Shown here one piece after another: positions 1 to 8,450 of a stretch of 64,000 bases of DNA. Below the pieces are notes generated by a model. The model worked only from the letters and a program-made list of their open reading frames with translations, searched no databases and was not told the DNA's origin. Each line of letters opens with the position of its first letter. Positions within the stretch are counted from its first letter, which is position 1. Origin of the DNA: JBNKWA01 sp050299555 (lineage in GTDB: Bacteria; Pseudomonadota; Alphaproteobacteria; Rhodobacterales; Rhodobacteraceae). The position numbers and the translations under genes are program-made. The stretch is from NCBI GenBank assembly GCA_050299555.1, contig JBNKWA010000087.1, forward strand, positions 62,001 to 126,000, given 5' to 3'.

Positions 1-1
1 G

Positions 2-400
2 GGCACCGTCGAGGCGCTTCTGGCGCGCCGGCTGGCGGAACTGATCGGGCTGGCGCGCAAGGCCGGCCAGGCGGTGTCGGGGATGCAGAACGTGAAGGAC
101 TGGCTGGCGACGGACAAGGCGGCGTTGCTGGTTCAGGCGATGGACGGTTCGCAGCGCGAGAAATCGCGGTTGCGTCCGCCCTTCGGGCCGGATAGCCATG
201 TCGCCTGTCTGACCGCCGCCGAATTGGGTTTGGCTTTCGGGCGCGATCGTGTGATACATGCAGCGCTCGCCGCGGGTGGACTCGCAGACCAGATCGTCTA
301 TGAGTCGGCGCGGCTGAGCGGCATCCGGTCTTTGCCGGGCGAAAAAGACGCCCAACAGCGACAAAGGGGCCAGGGGGCTCGCCCTCAGGCGAAGAGGTAA
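2..400 (+). CDS. YlxR/L7Ae-like RNA-binding protein, C-terminal part (5' truncated by window edge)
   Basis: The reading frame is open from the left edge, so only about the last 132 residues are present and the true start lies outside. The segment LIGLARKAGQAVSGMQNV followed by a compact alpha/beta stretch is typical of the L7Ae/L30e-like domain which, in alphaproteobacteria, is fused behind a YlxR (DUF448) domain. That fusion protein sits between nusA and infB, and here infB starts only 9 bp downstream, which fits. The final 30 or so residues are rich in Gln, Arg and Lys and look disordered. The expected role is RNA binding linked to the transcription/translation machinery; the exact function in this group is not established. 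The N-terminal YlxR part is inferred, not seen. Confidence 0.8.
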   Translation, partial: GTVEALLARRLAELIGLARKAGQAVSGMQNVKDWLATDKAALLVQAMDGSQREKSRLRPPFGPDSHVACLTAAELGLAFGRDRVIHAALAAGGLADQIVYESARLSGIRSLPGEKDAQQRQRGQGARPQAKR

Positions 401-409
401 AGTCAAGGT

Positions 410-2884
410 ATGAGCGATACGAAGGACACCGGCGGCAGGGGCAAGACCCTCGGTCTGCGCATGGGCGGGACCGAGACCAGCCAGGTGCGCCAGAGCTTCT
501 CGCATGGCCGGTCCAAGGCGGTAACCGTCGAGGTCAAGCGCCGCCGCGTGGTGGTGCCCAAGCCCGGTCAGGGTGGCGGCGACGGCAAGATGAACCTCTC
601 CGACGCCGAGGTGGAGCGCCGCGTGCGCGCCCTCGAGGTCGCGCGCGCCGACGAGGCCGAGCGGGCCGCCCGCGAGAAGGCCGCCGAAGAGGCGCGCCGC
701 GAGGAGATGGATCGGCTCCGCCGCGAGAAGGAGGAGCAGGAGCGCGCCGAGCGCGAGGCCGAGATCGCCCGCCAGCGCCGCGAGCAGGCCGAGCAGGAAA
801 AGGCCGCCGCCGAGGCCAAGCCCGCCGCCGCCCGCGAGGAGGCCCGCGCCCGCCCGGCCGTCCAGCGCGACGAAGAACCCGCACCGGCGCGCGCCGGCGA
901 AGGCGGTCGCGGTGCCGGCCCGCGCCGCGGTGCCGACCGCAAGGACGACGATCAGAAGCAGGGCCGTGCCAAGTCCGATGCCGACCGCCGCCGTGCCGGC
1001 AAGCTGACCATTTCCAACGCCACCAACGAGGACGTGCGCCAGCGCTCCATGGCCGCCATCCGCCGGCGGCAGGAACGCGACAAGCGCCGCATGGCCGGCT
1101 CCAACGAGCCGCGCGAGAAGGTGGTGCGCGACGTTCAGATTCCCGACGCCATCACCGTCGGCGAGCTCGCCAACCGCATGGCCGAGCGGGTCGCCGCGGT
1201 GGTCAAGGCGCTGATGCAAAGCGGTATGCTGGTCACCCAGAACGAGACCATCGACGCCGATACCGCCCAGCTTATCGTCGAGGAATTCGGCCACCGTCCG
1301 GTCCGGGTCTCCGAATCGGATGTGGAGGACGCCATCGTGACTGTCGACGACGACCCGGGCGATCTTCAGCCGCGGGCACCGGTGGTCACCATCATGGGCC
1401 ATGTGGACCACGGCAAGACCTCGCTGCTCGATGCCATCCGCAAGACCTCGGTGGTCTCCGGCGAGGCCGGCGGCATCACCCAGCATATCGGCGCCTATCA
1501 GGTCCGTAATCCCGACGGCCGCGACATCACCTTCATCGACACGCCGGGCCACGCCGCCTTCACCTCGATGCGGGCCCGCGGCGCCCAGGTCACCGATATC
1601 GTCATCCTGGTGGTGGCGGCCGATGACAGCGTCATGCCGCAGACCATCGAGGCGATCCACCACGCCAAGGCCGCCAACGTGCCGATGATCGTGGCGATCA
1701 ACAAGATCGACCGCCCGGACGCCGACCCGACCAAGGTCCGGACCGAGCTGCTGCAGCACGAGGTGGTGGTCGAGAAGATGTCGGGCGAGGTGCTCGACGT
1801 CGAGGTTTCGGCGATCACCGGCGAAGGCCTGGACCAGCTTCTTGAGAACATCCTGCTGCAGGCCGAGCTGCTCGACCTGAAGGCCAATCCCGACCGCGCC
1901 GCCGAGGCGGCGGTGATCGAGGCCCAGCTCGACGTCGGCCGCGGCCCGGTGGCCACGGTGCTGGTGCAGAACGGCACCCTGCGGCGCGGCGACATCTTCG
2001 TCGTCGGCCAGCAATGGGGCAAGGTCCGGGCGCTGGTCAACGACCAGGGCGAGCGGGTCGACGAGGCCGGCCCCTCGGTGCCGGTCGAGGTCTTGGGCCT
2101 GAACGGCGCGCCCGAGGCGGGCGACGTGCTGAACGTGGTCGAATCCGAGGCCAAGGCGCGCGAGATCGCCGATTATCGCGACCGGCTGGCCCGCGACAAG
2201 AAGGCCGCCCAGGGCGCCAGCGCCACCCTCGACCAGCTGCTCGCCAAGGCCCAGGCGGATGCCTCGGTCAAGGAGCTGCCGATCCTGGTCAAGGCCGACG
2301 TGCAGGGGTCTGCCGAGGCCATCATCCAGGCGATGGAGAAGGTCGGCAACGACGAGGTGCGGGTCCGGGTGCTGCATTCCGGCGTCGGCGCGATCACCGA
2401 TTCCGACGTGACCCTGGCCGAGGCCTCGAACGCGCCGATCATCGGCTTCAACGTCCGCGCCAACGCCTCGGCCCGCGAGGCGGCGAACCAGAAGGGGATC
2501 GAGATCCGCTACTACTCGATCATCTACGATCTGGTGGACGACGTGCGCCAGGCCGCCTCGGGCCTGCTGTCGGACGAGATCAAGGAGAAGTTCGTCGGCT
2601 ACGCCTCCATCAAGCAGGTGTTCAAGGTCTCCGGCGTCGGCAAGGTCGCCGGCTGCGTGGTCACCGAGGGGGTCGCCCGCCGCGCCGCTGGGGTGCGCCT
2701 GCTGCGCGACAACGTGGTCATCCACGAAGGCAAGCTGAAGACGCTCAAGCGGTTCAAGGACGAGGTCAAGGAGGTCAATGCCGGCCAGGAATGCGGCATG
2801 GCCTTCGAGAACTATGACGACATCCGCGAAGGCGACGTCATCGAGATCTTCGAGACCGAGACCATCGAGCGCACGCTGGCGTGA
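410..2884 (+). CDS. infB: Translation initiation factor IF-2
   Basis: IF-2 is the GTPase that places initiator fMet-tRNA on the 30S subunit and promotes 50S joining. The 824-residue protein begins with an IF-2-associated segment, followed by a long charged coiled-coil/disordered linker (about residues 70-220, very rich in Glu, Arg and Ala). The G domain has the P-loop GHVDHGKT at residues 330-337, DTPGH as G3 and NKID as G4. After it come the beta-barrel domain and the C-terminal fMet-tRNA-binding region ending near IEIFETETIERTLA. Length is normal for alphaproteobacteria. The start ATG is preceded by a GAGG at 394-397 and lies 9 bp after the upstream stop, so the two genes are probably co-transcribed, as in nusA-infB operons. 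Confidence 0.98.
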   Translation: MSDTKDTGGRGKTLGLRMGGTETSQVRQSFSHGRSKAVTVEVKRRRVVVPKPGQGGGDGKMNLSDAEVERRVRALEVARADEAERAAREKAAEEARREEMDRLRREKEEQERAEREAEIARQRREQAEQEKAAAEAKPAAAREEARARPAVQRDEEPAPARAGEGGRGAGPRRGADRKDDDQKQGRAKSDADRRRAGKLTISNATNEDVRQRSMAAIRRRQERDKRRMAGSNEPREKVVRDVQIPDAITVGELANRMAERVAAVVKALMQSGMLVTQNETIDADTAQLIVEEFGHRPVRVSESDVEDAIVTVDDDPGDLQPRAPVVTIMGHVDHGKTSLLDAIRKTSVVSGEAGGITQHIGAYQVRNPDGRDITFIDTPGHAAFTSMRARGAQVTDIVILVVAADDSVMPQTIEAIHHAKAANVPMIVAINKIDRPDADPTKVRTELLQHEVVVEKMSGEVLDVEVSAITGEGLDQLLENILLQAELLDLKANPDRAAEAAVIEAQLDVGRGPVATVLVQNGTLRRGDIFVVGQQWGKVRALVNDQGERVDEAGPSVPVEVLGLNGAPEAGDVLNVVESEAKAREIADYRDRLARDKKAAQGASATLDQLLAKAQADASVKELPILVKADVQGSAEAIIQAMEKVGNDEVRVRVLHSGVGAITDSDVTLAEASNAPIIGFNVRANASAREAANQKGIEIRYYSIIYDLVDDVRQAASGLLSDEIKEKFVGYASIKQVFKVSGVGKVAGCVVTEGVARRAAGVRLLRDNVVIHEGKLKTLKRFKDEVKEVNAGQECGMAFENYDDIREGDVIEIFETETIERTLA

Positions 2885-2904
2885 TGTGCTGGGGGGCGCC
2901 CCGG

Positions 2905-2953
2905 GGCGACCTGGTGCGCTCCCCGCCCACCCACCCTCGCGCACCGGGGCGCC
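2905..2953. repeat. Family 2 hairpin repeat, copy A
   Basis: Downstream of infB. The arms GGCGACCTGGTGCGC (2905-2919) and GCGCACCGGGGCGCC (2939-2953) pair with two mismatches. The loop on the minus strand contains GGGTGGGTGGGCGGGG. The same loop recurs at 12.2, 14.5 and 14.7 kb with arms of different sequence. It could act as a weak intrinsic terminator for infB, but no T-tract follows. Confidence 0.7.
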
Positions 2954-3036
2954 CGGCACGGCGGCGTTCCGGTGGATGACGGGAAGCCCTGCGACCAGAA
3001 TTCCAGCTCCAGCTCCCGCCGACAGGGGGTCGCGCC

Positions 3037-3786
3037 ATGGCCGATGATACCGGCAAGGATCGCCGGCACTGGACCGACGTCGCCGAGGCGTGGATCGCCT
3101 GGGCGCGAAAACCCGGCCACGATGCCTTCTGGGCCTACCGGAACAGCCTGATCGACTACATCGGCAGCGGCCCGGGATCAGCGCTCGACGTCGGATGCGG
3201 CGAGGGCAGGGTCGCCCGCCTGCTCACCGAATGCGGCTTCCAGGTGACCGCCTGCGATCCGGTGGACCGGTTCGTCGAGGCCGCCCGCATTGCCGGATCG
3301 GCCCATCGCTATGCCACCTGCGCGGCCGACGACCTGCCCTTCCCGGACCAGAGCTTCGACCTGGTCGTGGCCTATAACGTCCTGATGGACATAGAGAATG
3401 TGCCGGCGGCGCTGAACGAGATGCGCCGGGTCCTGCACCCGGGCGGGACCATGATGATCTCGATCGTGCACCCGTTCGCCGATATCGGGCGATTTGCCGA
3501 CGACACGCCCGGGGCGCCCTTCGTGATCACCGAGCCCTATTTCGGACGGAAGGGCTTCCAGGGCTCGGAAACCCGCAACGGGCTGACCATGCCGTTCTTC
3601 GGCTGGTCGCAACCGCTGCAGGACTATGTCGCGGCGCTCGCGGCCGCGGGCCTGGCAATCGTGTCGCTGCGCGAACCGGTGCCCGAGCCCGGCCCCGACA
3701 TGGAGCATCTGCAAGGCTGGACACGGCTGCCGCTCTTCCTGTGGCTCAAGGCCCGGGCACTGGCCGAGCCCCCGCCTGCCGCGTGA
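3037..3786 (+). CDS. Class I SAM-dependent methyltransferase
   Basis: A 249-residue protein with the class I Rossmann methyltransferase motifs. The SAM-binding loop ALDVGCGEGRVARLL is near residues 49-63, followed by the acidic residue at the end of strand 2 (TACDPVDRF). A post-motif DDLPFPDQSFDLVVAYNVLMDI is followed by RRVLHPGGTMMISIVHP. This pattern matches the Methyltransf_11 group (UbiE/small-molecule type); the substrate cannot be read from sequence. The gene stands alone between infB and an exporter gene, with 150 bp upstream containing a hairpin repeat and over 200 bp downstream. A run AGGGGG lies upstream of the ATG. Confidence 0.85.
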   Translation: MADDTGKDRRHWTDVAEAWIAWARKPGHDAFWAYRNSLIDYIGSGPGSALDVGCGEGRVARLLTECGFQVTACDPVDRFVEAARIAGSAHRYATCAADDLPFPDQSFDLVVAYNVLMDIENVPAALNEMRRVLHPGGTMMISIVHPFADIGRFADDTPGAPFVITEPYFGRKGFQGSETRNGLTMPFFGWSQPLQDYVAALAAAGLAIVSLREPVPEPGPDMEHLQGWTRLPLFLWLKARALAEPPPAA

Positions 3787-3841
3787 ACCGGCGCGCACGC
3801 TTAGGCGGGCGGGCCTGTTGCGCGTCACGATGGGAAACGTC

Positions 3842-3882
3842 TGAAAATCAACGCTTTGGTTCCCCGTCCCCATGGGGACGCC
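3842..3882. repeat. Family 1 palindromic repeat, copy 1 (short form, degenerate)
   Basis: The palindrome CGTCCCCATGGGGACG lies at 3865-3880, preceded by AAAATCAACGCTTTGG. Read from the palindrome outward on the minus strand this matches the short-form layout (palindrome, four to six bases, CAAAG, TTGATTTT). The distal GTGGGGACG unit has decayed. It lies between the methyltransferase and the exporter gene. Confidence 0.75.
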
Positions 3883-4047
3883 CGACCCCGCTTGCTGCGG
3901 GTCCGTCATCACGAAGAGTTGCCGTGAGGCGCGTTCGTCATGCCAAGATCGGAGACGGCCCCGAGCCGGGGCCTCCCTGCCGCCGCCTCCCGCCCCGGCA
4001 TGATTTCCGCTGGTGCATCTGCGCCAATTCACGCAGGGTCGCGGCCC

Positions 4048-5361
4048 ATGTTCGGACCGCTGCACAATCCCGCCTATCGCCGGTTGTTCCTGGCCCAGGT
4101 GCTGTCGCTGATCGGCACCGGAGTGATGACCGTGGCGCTGGGGCTTCTGGCCTACCGGCTGGCGGGCGAGCGTGCCGGCGCCGTCCTCGGCACCGCGCTG
4201 TTCATCAAGATGATCGCCTATGTGGTGCTGTCGCCGATCGCGGCGGCGCTGGCCACCCGGCTGCCGCGCAAGGGCTGGCTGGTGGCGCTGGATCTTTTCC
4301 GCGCCGCGGTGGCGCTGATGCTGCCCTGGGTCGGCGAGATCTGGCAGGTCTACGTGCTGATCTTCCTGCTGCAGGCGGCCTCGTCGGGGTTCACGCCGGC
4401 CTTTCAGGCCACCATCCCCCAGGTGCTGCCGGACGAGGGCGACTATACACGGGCGCTGTCGCTGTCGCGCATGGCCTATGAGCTGGAAAGCCTCGCCAGC
4501 CCGATGCTGGCGGCGGCGCTGCTGACGGTACTGAGCTTTTCGGCGCTCTTCGCGGTGACGGCCTTTGGCTTTCTCGCCTCGGCCGCGCTGGTGGTCTCGG
4601 CAACCCTGCCGGCGCCCGCGGCGACCGAGGCGCGGCCGTTTCGCGAACGCCTGACCCGGGGGCTGGCGCTCTACCTCGCCACGCCGCGGCTGCGCGGGCT
4701 GCTGTCGCTGACCCTCGCCGGTGCCGCCTCCAGCGCCTTCGTCATCGTCAACACCGTGGTCCTGGTCCGCGACCGGCTGGACCTTGGCGACCGCTGGCTG
4801 GCGCTGGCGCTGGCCGCCTTCGGGGCCGGCTCGATGCTGGTGGCGCTGCTGCTGCCGCGGCTGCTGGAGCGCATGCGCGACCGGCCGGTGATGCTGGCCG
4901 GCGCCGTGGTGACGGTGGCCGGCCTCATGCTGGCGGCGCTGACCATGTCCCACCCCGGCTTCGCGGTGCTGGCCATCCTCTGGCTCGTGCTCGGCGCCGG
5001 CTATGCGGCGGTGATGACCCCTTCGGGCCGGCTCCTGCGCCGCTCCGGCGGCGAGGCCGACCTGCCGGCGCTGTTTGCGGCGCAGTTCGCGCTCAGCCAC
5101 CTGTGCTGGCTGGTCACCTATCCGCTGGCCGGATGGCTCGGCGCCGCGGCCGGCATGGCGGCGGCGCTGTGGGTGCTGGCCGGACTGGCGCTGGCCGGCA
5201 CGATGCTGGCGATATGGCTCTGGCCCGCCGCGCCCGGGGCCATCCGCCACGAGCATCCCGACCTGCCGCCGGACCACCCGCACCTGCGCGCCCACGGCGT
5301 GCCGCACGCCCATCCGGTGGCCGCCGACCCGCACCATCCGCACTGGCCGGGACGCGACTGA
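4048..5361 (+). CDS. MFS exporter with His-rich C-terminal tail (NreB-like)
   Basis: A 437-residue inner-membrane protein with about 12 hydrophobic segments, beginning MFGPLHNPAYRRLFLAQVLSLIGTG as in the MFS_3 (EntS/NreB, DHA3-type) group. Family knowledge: members export small molecules or, for NreB, nickel, and NreB also carries a His-rich C-terminus of similar total length. Here the last 38 residues contain 10 His, mostly in HP, PH and AH pairs, placed after the final membrane segment. That supports metal handling, but the substrate is an inference. I chose ATG 4048 because the family start motif begins there; the same frame extends upstream to 3940 with no membrane or family features. A methyltransferase lies upstream and a copper chaperone gene lies downstream on the other strand. 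Confidence 0.8.
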   Translation: MFGPLHNPAYRRLFLAQVLSLIGTGVMTVALGLLAYRLAGERAGAVLGTALFIKMIAYVVLSPIAAALATRLPRKGWLVALDLFRAAVALMLPWVGEIWQVYVLIFLLQAASSGFTPAFQATIPQVLPDEGDYTRALSLSRMAYELESLASPMLAAALLTVLSFSALFAVTAFGFLASAALVVSATLPAPAATEARPFRERLTRGLALYLATPRLRGLLSLTLAGAASSAFVIVNTVVLVRDRLDLGDRWLALALAAFGAGSMLVALLLPRLLERMRDRPVMLAGAVVTVAGLMLAALTMSHPGFAVLAILWLVLGAGYAAVMTPSGRLLRRSGGEADLPALFAAQFALSHLCWLVTYPLAGWLGAAAGMAAALWVLAGLALAGTMLAIWLWPAAPGAIRHEHPDLPPDHPHLRAHGVPHAHPVAADPHHPHWPGRD

Positions 5362-5368
5362 TCATCGC

Positions 5369-5851
5369 TCACGCCGGCGGGATGTCGACGCTTTCGATCC
5401 ACGGCTTGATGTCGACCAGCGGCGTGCCGTCGAGGCAGTCGATGGCGTCGATCTCCAGCCGCCCGGCGGCGGCGTCCACCGCCAGCAGCCTGACCGCCGC
5501 CAGCGCCACCGGGTTCGGCCGCGCCGGCGAGCGCAGGGCGAAGACCCCGGTCGGCGTGTCGCGATGCCGGGGCGCCTGCACGATCAGGTTCCGCGCCGCC
5601 CGGTCCATCCAGTAGAGCAGCACGATGACCCGCCCGGCCTCCAGCCCCTCCAGCCCCGGCCAATAGGCGGCGTCCAGCTCTACCCAGCCGCCGCCACCAC
5701 GCTCGCGCGCCTCGCGCAGGTTCTTGGGGCAGTCGCTGCGCTCGGCCCAGGGCGAACGCACACGGCCGATGAAGGTGACGCCCGCATCGGCCCGGTCCGC
5801 CGGATCGAAGGCAAGCTGGACCTCACCCGAGCGTGGGCCGTCAGCTGCCAT
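5369..5851 (-). CDS. trmO: tRNA m6t6A37 methyltransferase TrmO (TsaA/VirR family)
   Basis: TrmO N6-methylates t6A37 in tRNAs decoding ACY, using SAM bound by an unusual single-sheet beta-barrel. The protein has the family start FIGRVRSPW, the conserved CPKNLREAR, and the signature PRHRDTPTGVFALRSPARPNP followed by VALAAVRL. It ends with IDCLDGTPLVDIKPWI, which is the family core up to the usual PYV/PWI end. Start choice: ATG at 5851 gives a 160-residue protein of normal size; in-frame ATGs at 5863 and 5878 would overlap the upstream copper chaperone gene further. The chosen start overlaps that gene by 11 bp, suggesting translational coupling. Confidence 0.85.
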   Translation of the reverse strand: MAADGPRSGEVQLAFDPADRADAGVTFIGRVRSPWAERSDCPKNLREARERGGGGWVELDAAYWPGLEGLEAGRVIVLLYWMDRAARNLIVQAPRHRDTPTGVFALRSPARPNPVALAAVRLLAVDAAAGRLEIDAIDCLDGTPLVDIKPWIESVDIPPA

Positions 5852-6335
5852 GGTCCATGTCATCGTGTCCGTGATCATGCTCCATTGCGCCTCCGCCGCG
5901 CGGTTCGACCATGAACTCCACCGGCACCTCGCCGGCATGCTCGAAGACCAGGGTCACCGGCACCATGGCGCCGGCCTCGAAGCCGTGCTCCATCCCCATG
6001 AACATGATATGCGCCGCGCCCGGTTCCAGCGACAGGACATCGCCCGGGGCGATCTCGAACCCGTCCGCGGCCTCGAGCATCTTCACCACGCCATTGGCGC
6101 CGGTCTCGCTGACATGCAGCGAGGCATGGCCGAAATCCACCTTCACGGCGATCAGCCGGTCGGCGGTCTCGCCGTCGTTGCCGACCGCCACGTAGCCGGC
6201 GCCGGCGCGGGCGTTCGGCGGCGTCTCGATCATTCGCGGGTGGATGATCTGCAGATCACCGACCGTATAGTCATGTGCCGCGACGGCTGATGGCAAAACG
6301 GCCGCGAGCAGCGCCGCGGCCAGCAAGTCTCTCAT
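5841..6335 (-). CDS. Periplasmic copper chaperone, PCu(A)C family
   Basis: A 164-residue exported protein with a signal peptide (MRDLLAAALLAAVLPSAVAA, then HDYTVGDL). PCu(A)C proteins carry Cu(I) in the periplasm, typically to the CuA centre of cytochrome oxidase. Their metal site is an H...M...HxM arrangement. Here I see SLHVSETGANGVVKM and AAHIMFMG, with spacings H-X11-M-X22-HIM, one residue longer in each gap than the textbook pattern but in the right order. The C-terminus is His/Asp-rich (EHDHGHDDMDHGS) and may add a second low-affinity metal site. The gene precedes trmO on the same strand and overlaps it by 11 bp. Confidence 0.88.
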   Translation of the reverse strand: MRDLLAAALLAAVLPSAVAAHDYTVGDLQIIHPRMIETPPNARAGAGYVAVGNDGETADRLIAVKVDFGHASLHVSETGANGVVKMLEAADGFEIAPGDVLSLEPGAAHIMFMGMEHGFEAGAMVPVTLVFEHAGEVPVEFMVEPRGGGAMEHDHGHDDMDHGS

Positions 6336-6439
6336 GGCCCCCTCCAGAATCCGGATGACGGAGCCAGCCTAGTCCGGCGCGATCCGGACCGCAAATCGCG
6401 CCGCCGTGATCCGTGATCCACCGGGGGCGCCACCCGGCC

Positions 6440-7264
6440 TCAGCCGACGAAAGCCTTCTCCAGCACGTATTCGCCCGGACGGCTGTTGGCGCCCTCGCCC
6501 ATGCCGGCCTTCTCCAGCAGCGCCTTGACGTCGGTGTTCAGCCCCATCGAGCCGCAGATCATCGCCCGGTCGGTCTGGGGGTTCAGCCTCGGCACGCCCA
6601 GCGCCCGGAACAGCCGCCCGCTTTCGATCCAGGTGGTGATGCGGCCCACGTTGGGGCTCTTCTCCTGGGTGGTGGTGGGGAAGTAGAGCAGCTTGGCATC
6701 CGCCTCCTCGCCCACCAGCGGATCGGACGGCAACTGCTCCACCAGGTTGCGGCCATAGCCGAGGTCGTCGTTGGTGCGGCAGGTATGGGTCAGGATCACC
6801 TGCTCGAACTTCTCATAGGTCTCCGGGTCGCGCAGGATCGAGGCGAACGGCGCCACCCCGGTGCCGGTGGCGATCAGGTACAGCCGCTTGCCGGGCTTCA
6901 GCGCGTCCAGCACCAGCGTGCCAACCGGCTTGGGCCGCAGGATCACCTGATCGCCCACCTCGATCTTCTGCAGGCGCGAGGTCAGCGGCCCGTCCGGCAC
7001 CTTGATCGAGAAGAATTCCAGCGTCTCGTCCCAGGATGGCGAAGCGATGGAATAGGCCCGCAGGATCGGCTTGCCGCTGTCGCCCGGCAGCCCGATCATC
7101 ACGAACTCGCCCGACCGGAAGCGCAGCGATTTCGGCCGCGTCAGGCGGAACGAGAACAGCCGGTCTGTCCAGTGGACCACCTCGGTCACGGTCTCGGCGT
7201 CAGGCAGCGTGGCGGGCTTTTCCCGCACAAGATCTTCGGCCGCGGCGGCGGTCTGCATGTTCAT
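6440..7264 (-). CDS. fpr: Ferredoxin/flavodoxin--NADP+ reductase
   Basis: FAD-dependent oxidoreductase that moves electrons between NADPH and ferredoxin. The 274-residue protein has the FAD-binding RAYSIAS near the middle of the first domain, the phosphate/loop region VPDGPLTSRL, and the NADP-binding LIATGTGVAPFASILRD. It then shows GSMGLNTDVKALLEKAGM and ends EYVLEKAFVG, the bacterial Fpr C-terminus. The start at ATG 7264 is preceded on the minus strand by AAGGGAT. It is the last gene of the sulfur-assimilation operon, 23 bp after the DUF934 gene. Since this operon has cysI but no cysJ flavoprotein, Fpr plus a ferredoxin is the likely electron route to sulfite reductase (inference). Confidence 0.93.
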   Translation of the reverse strand: MNMQTAAAAEDLVREKPATLPDAETVTEVVHWTDRLFSFRLTRPKSLRFRSGEFVMIGLPGDSGKPILRAYSIASPSWDETLEFFSIKVPDGPLTSRLQKIEVGDQVILRPKPVGTLVLDALKPGKRLYLIATGTGVAPFASILRDPETYEKFEQVILTHTCRTNDDLGYGRNLVEQLPSDPLVGEEADAKLLYFPTTTQEKSPNVGRITTWIESGRLFRALGVPRLNPQTDRAMICGSMGLNTDVKALLEKAGMGEGANSRPGEYVLEKAFVG

Positions 7265-7287
7265 GACAGGTATCCCTTGAAAGTCGT

Positions 7288-7713
7288 TCAGCCCGAGAAC
7301 AGCCGGCCGCGATAGCCCTCGCCCATCGGCACGGCGGTCCATTGGTGCTCGGGCATGCGCGCGGCCTGATCGTCCGAGATCTCGACCTCGTCGAACCCGG
7401 CGCGCAGCGCGGCGCGGAACTGGTCGGGCAGCACATGGCCGACGGCGCGGATGCGGCCCCGGTAACCCAGCAGCCGCAGCCGGCTGGCCAGGCTGAAGCC
7501 GCGCCCGTCGCCGGACTTGGCGAAAGGCACGCGGACCAGCGAAAGCTGCTCGAACCACGGCACCAGGTCGCCGGCATTGCCATCCACCGACAGCTCGACC
7601 GCCAGCGCCACGTCCACCGGCAGGTCCTGCCCGGTCCACAGCGCCTCGAAGCTGACCGTCTCGCCGTCCCAGTCCTCGGCCACAAAGCCGGTCGCGTTGA
7701 TAAGCTGGGTCAT
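7288..7713 (-). CDS. DUF934 family protein of sulfite-reduction operons
   Basis: A 141-residue protein with the DUF934 core: PWFEQLSLVRVPFAKSGDGRGFSLASRLR followed, split by a short gap, by GYRGRIRAVGHVLPDQF. It ends in a segment rich in Asp/Glu and aromatic residues. DUF934 genes travel with ferredoxin-type cysI genes and have been proposed to help sulfite reductase; the biochemical role is unknown. The ATG at 7713 overlaps the cysH stop in an ATGA arrangement (cysH ends at 7710), so the two are translationally coupled. Confidence 0.85.
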   Translation of the reverse strand: MTQLINATGFVAEDWDGETVSFEALWTGQDLPVDVALAVELSVDGNAGDLVPWFEQLSLVRVPFAKSGDGRGFSLASRLRLLGYRGRIRAVGHVLPDQFRAALRAGFDEVEISDDQAARMPEHQWTAVPMGEGYRGRLFSG

Positions 7714-8450
7714 GCCGCCGTCCTCTGCACACGCCCGTCCGGGCCGAAATGGATGCCGCACTCGTCCTTGCCGGTGCCGCGCCAGCGGCCGGCGCGCGGG
7801 TCCTCGCCCTCGGCCACCGGGGTGGTGCACGGCCGGCAGCCGATGGACAGGTAGTTCTGCGCCACCAGCGGGTGCTGCGGCAACTCGTGCCGGGACATGT
7901 AGTCCTTCAGGTCCTGGCCGTTCCACGTCGCCAGCGGGTTCACCTTGATCCGGCCGAAGCCGTCCGGCTCGAACATCTCGATGGTCGACCGCTTGCCGCC
8001 CTGATAGCGCTTGCGCCCCGAGATCCAGGCCCCGAACGGGTCCAGCGCCCGCTCCAGCGGCTCGATCTTGCGCAGGGCGCAGCAGGCATCGGGGTTGCCG
8101 AGATGCAGCGCATCGTAGGGGTCGCGCTCGGCCAGCTTCGCCTCGTCCGGGCGGATGCGGCGCACGTCGGTCAGGCCCAGAAGGTCGCTCAGCCGCTCCT
8201 GGTATTCCAGCGTCTCGACGAACAGCATCTGGGTGTCGACCATCAGCACCGGCACATGCGGGTTGATCTGCGCCGCCATGTGCAACAGCACCGCCGATTC
8301 CGCCCCGAAGGACGAGACCAGCGCCACCTCGCCGCCGTACAGCCTGAGCCCGGCGTGCAGCACGTCCTCGGCCGGCCTGCCGTGGTAGCGGGCGTTCAGC
8401 GCCGCGGCGCCCAGATCGGGCTCGAAGCGGGTGTTGGGATCAAGCAGCAT
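7710..8450 (-). CDS. cysH: Phosphoadenylyl/adenylyl-sulfate reductase
   Basis: Reduces activated sulfate (APS or PAPS) to sulfite with thioredoxin as donor. The 246-residue protein has the PP-loop-like SSFGAESAVLLHM, the ISGRKRYQGGKR substrate segment, and the C-terminal catalytic-Cys motif KDECGIHF. It also has the cysteine pairs DACCALRKIEPL and GCRPCTTP that bind a [4Fe-4S] cluster. Those four cysteines place it in the APS-reductase-like (iron-sulfur) type common in alphaproteobacteria, not the cluster-free E. coli type. It overlaps cysI by 11 bp upstream and the DUF934 gene by 4 bp downstream. Confidence 0.93.
   Translation of the reverse strand: MLLDPNTRFEPDLGAAALNARYHGRPAEDVLHAGLRLYGGEVALVSSFGAESAVLLHMAAQINPHVPVLMVDTQMLFVETLEYQERLSDLLGLTDVRRIRPDEAKLAERDPYDALHLGNPDACCALRKIEPLERALDPFGAWISGRKRYQGGKRSTIEMFEPDGFGRIKVNPLATWNGQDLKDYMSRHELPQHPLVAQNYLSIGCRPCTTPVAEGEDPRAGRWRGTGKDECGIHFGPDGRVQRTAA

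Noticed and set aside
3178..5343. A 721-codon minus-strand frame over the methyltransferase and exporter genes
   Set aside because: It spans two unrelated plus-strand genes and an intergenic repeat, and its translation is low-complexity Arg/Gln/His sequence.
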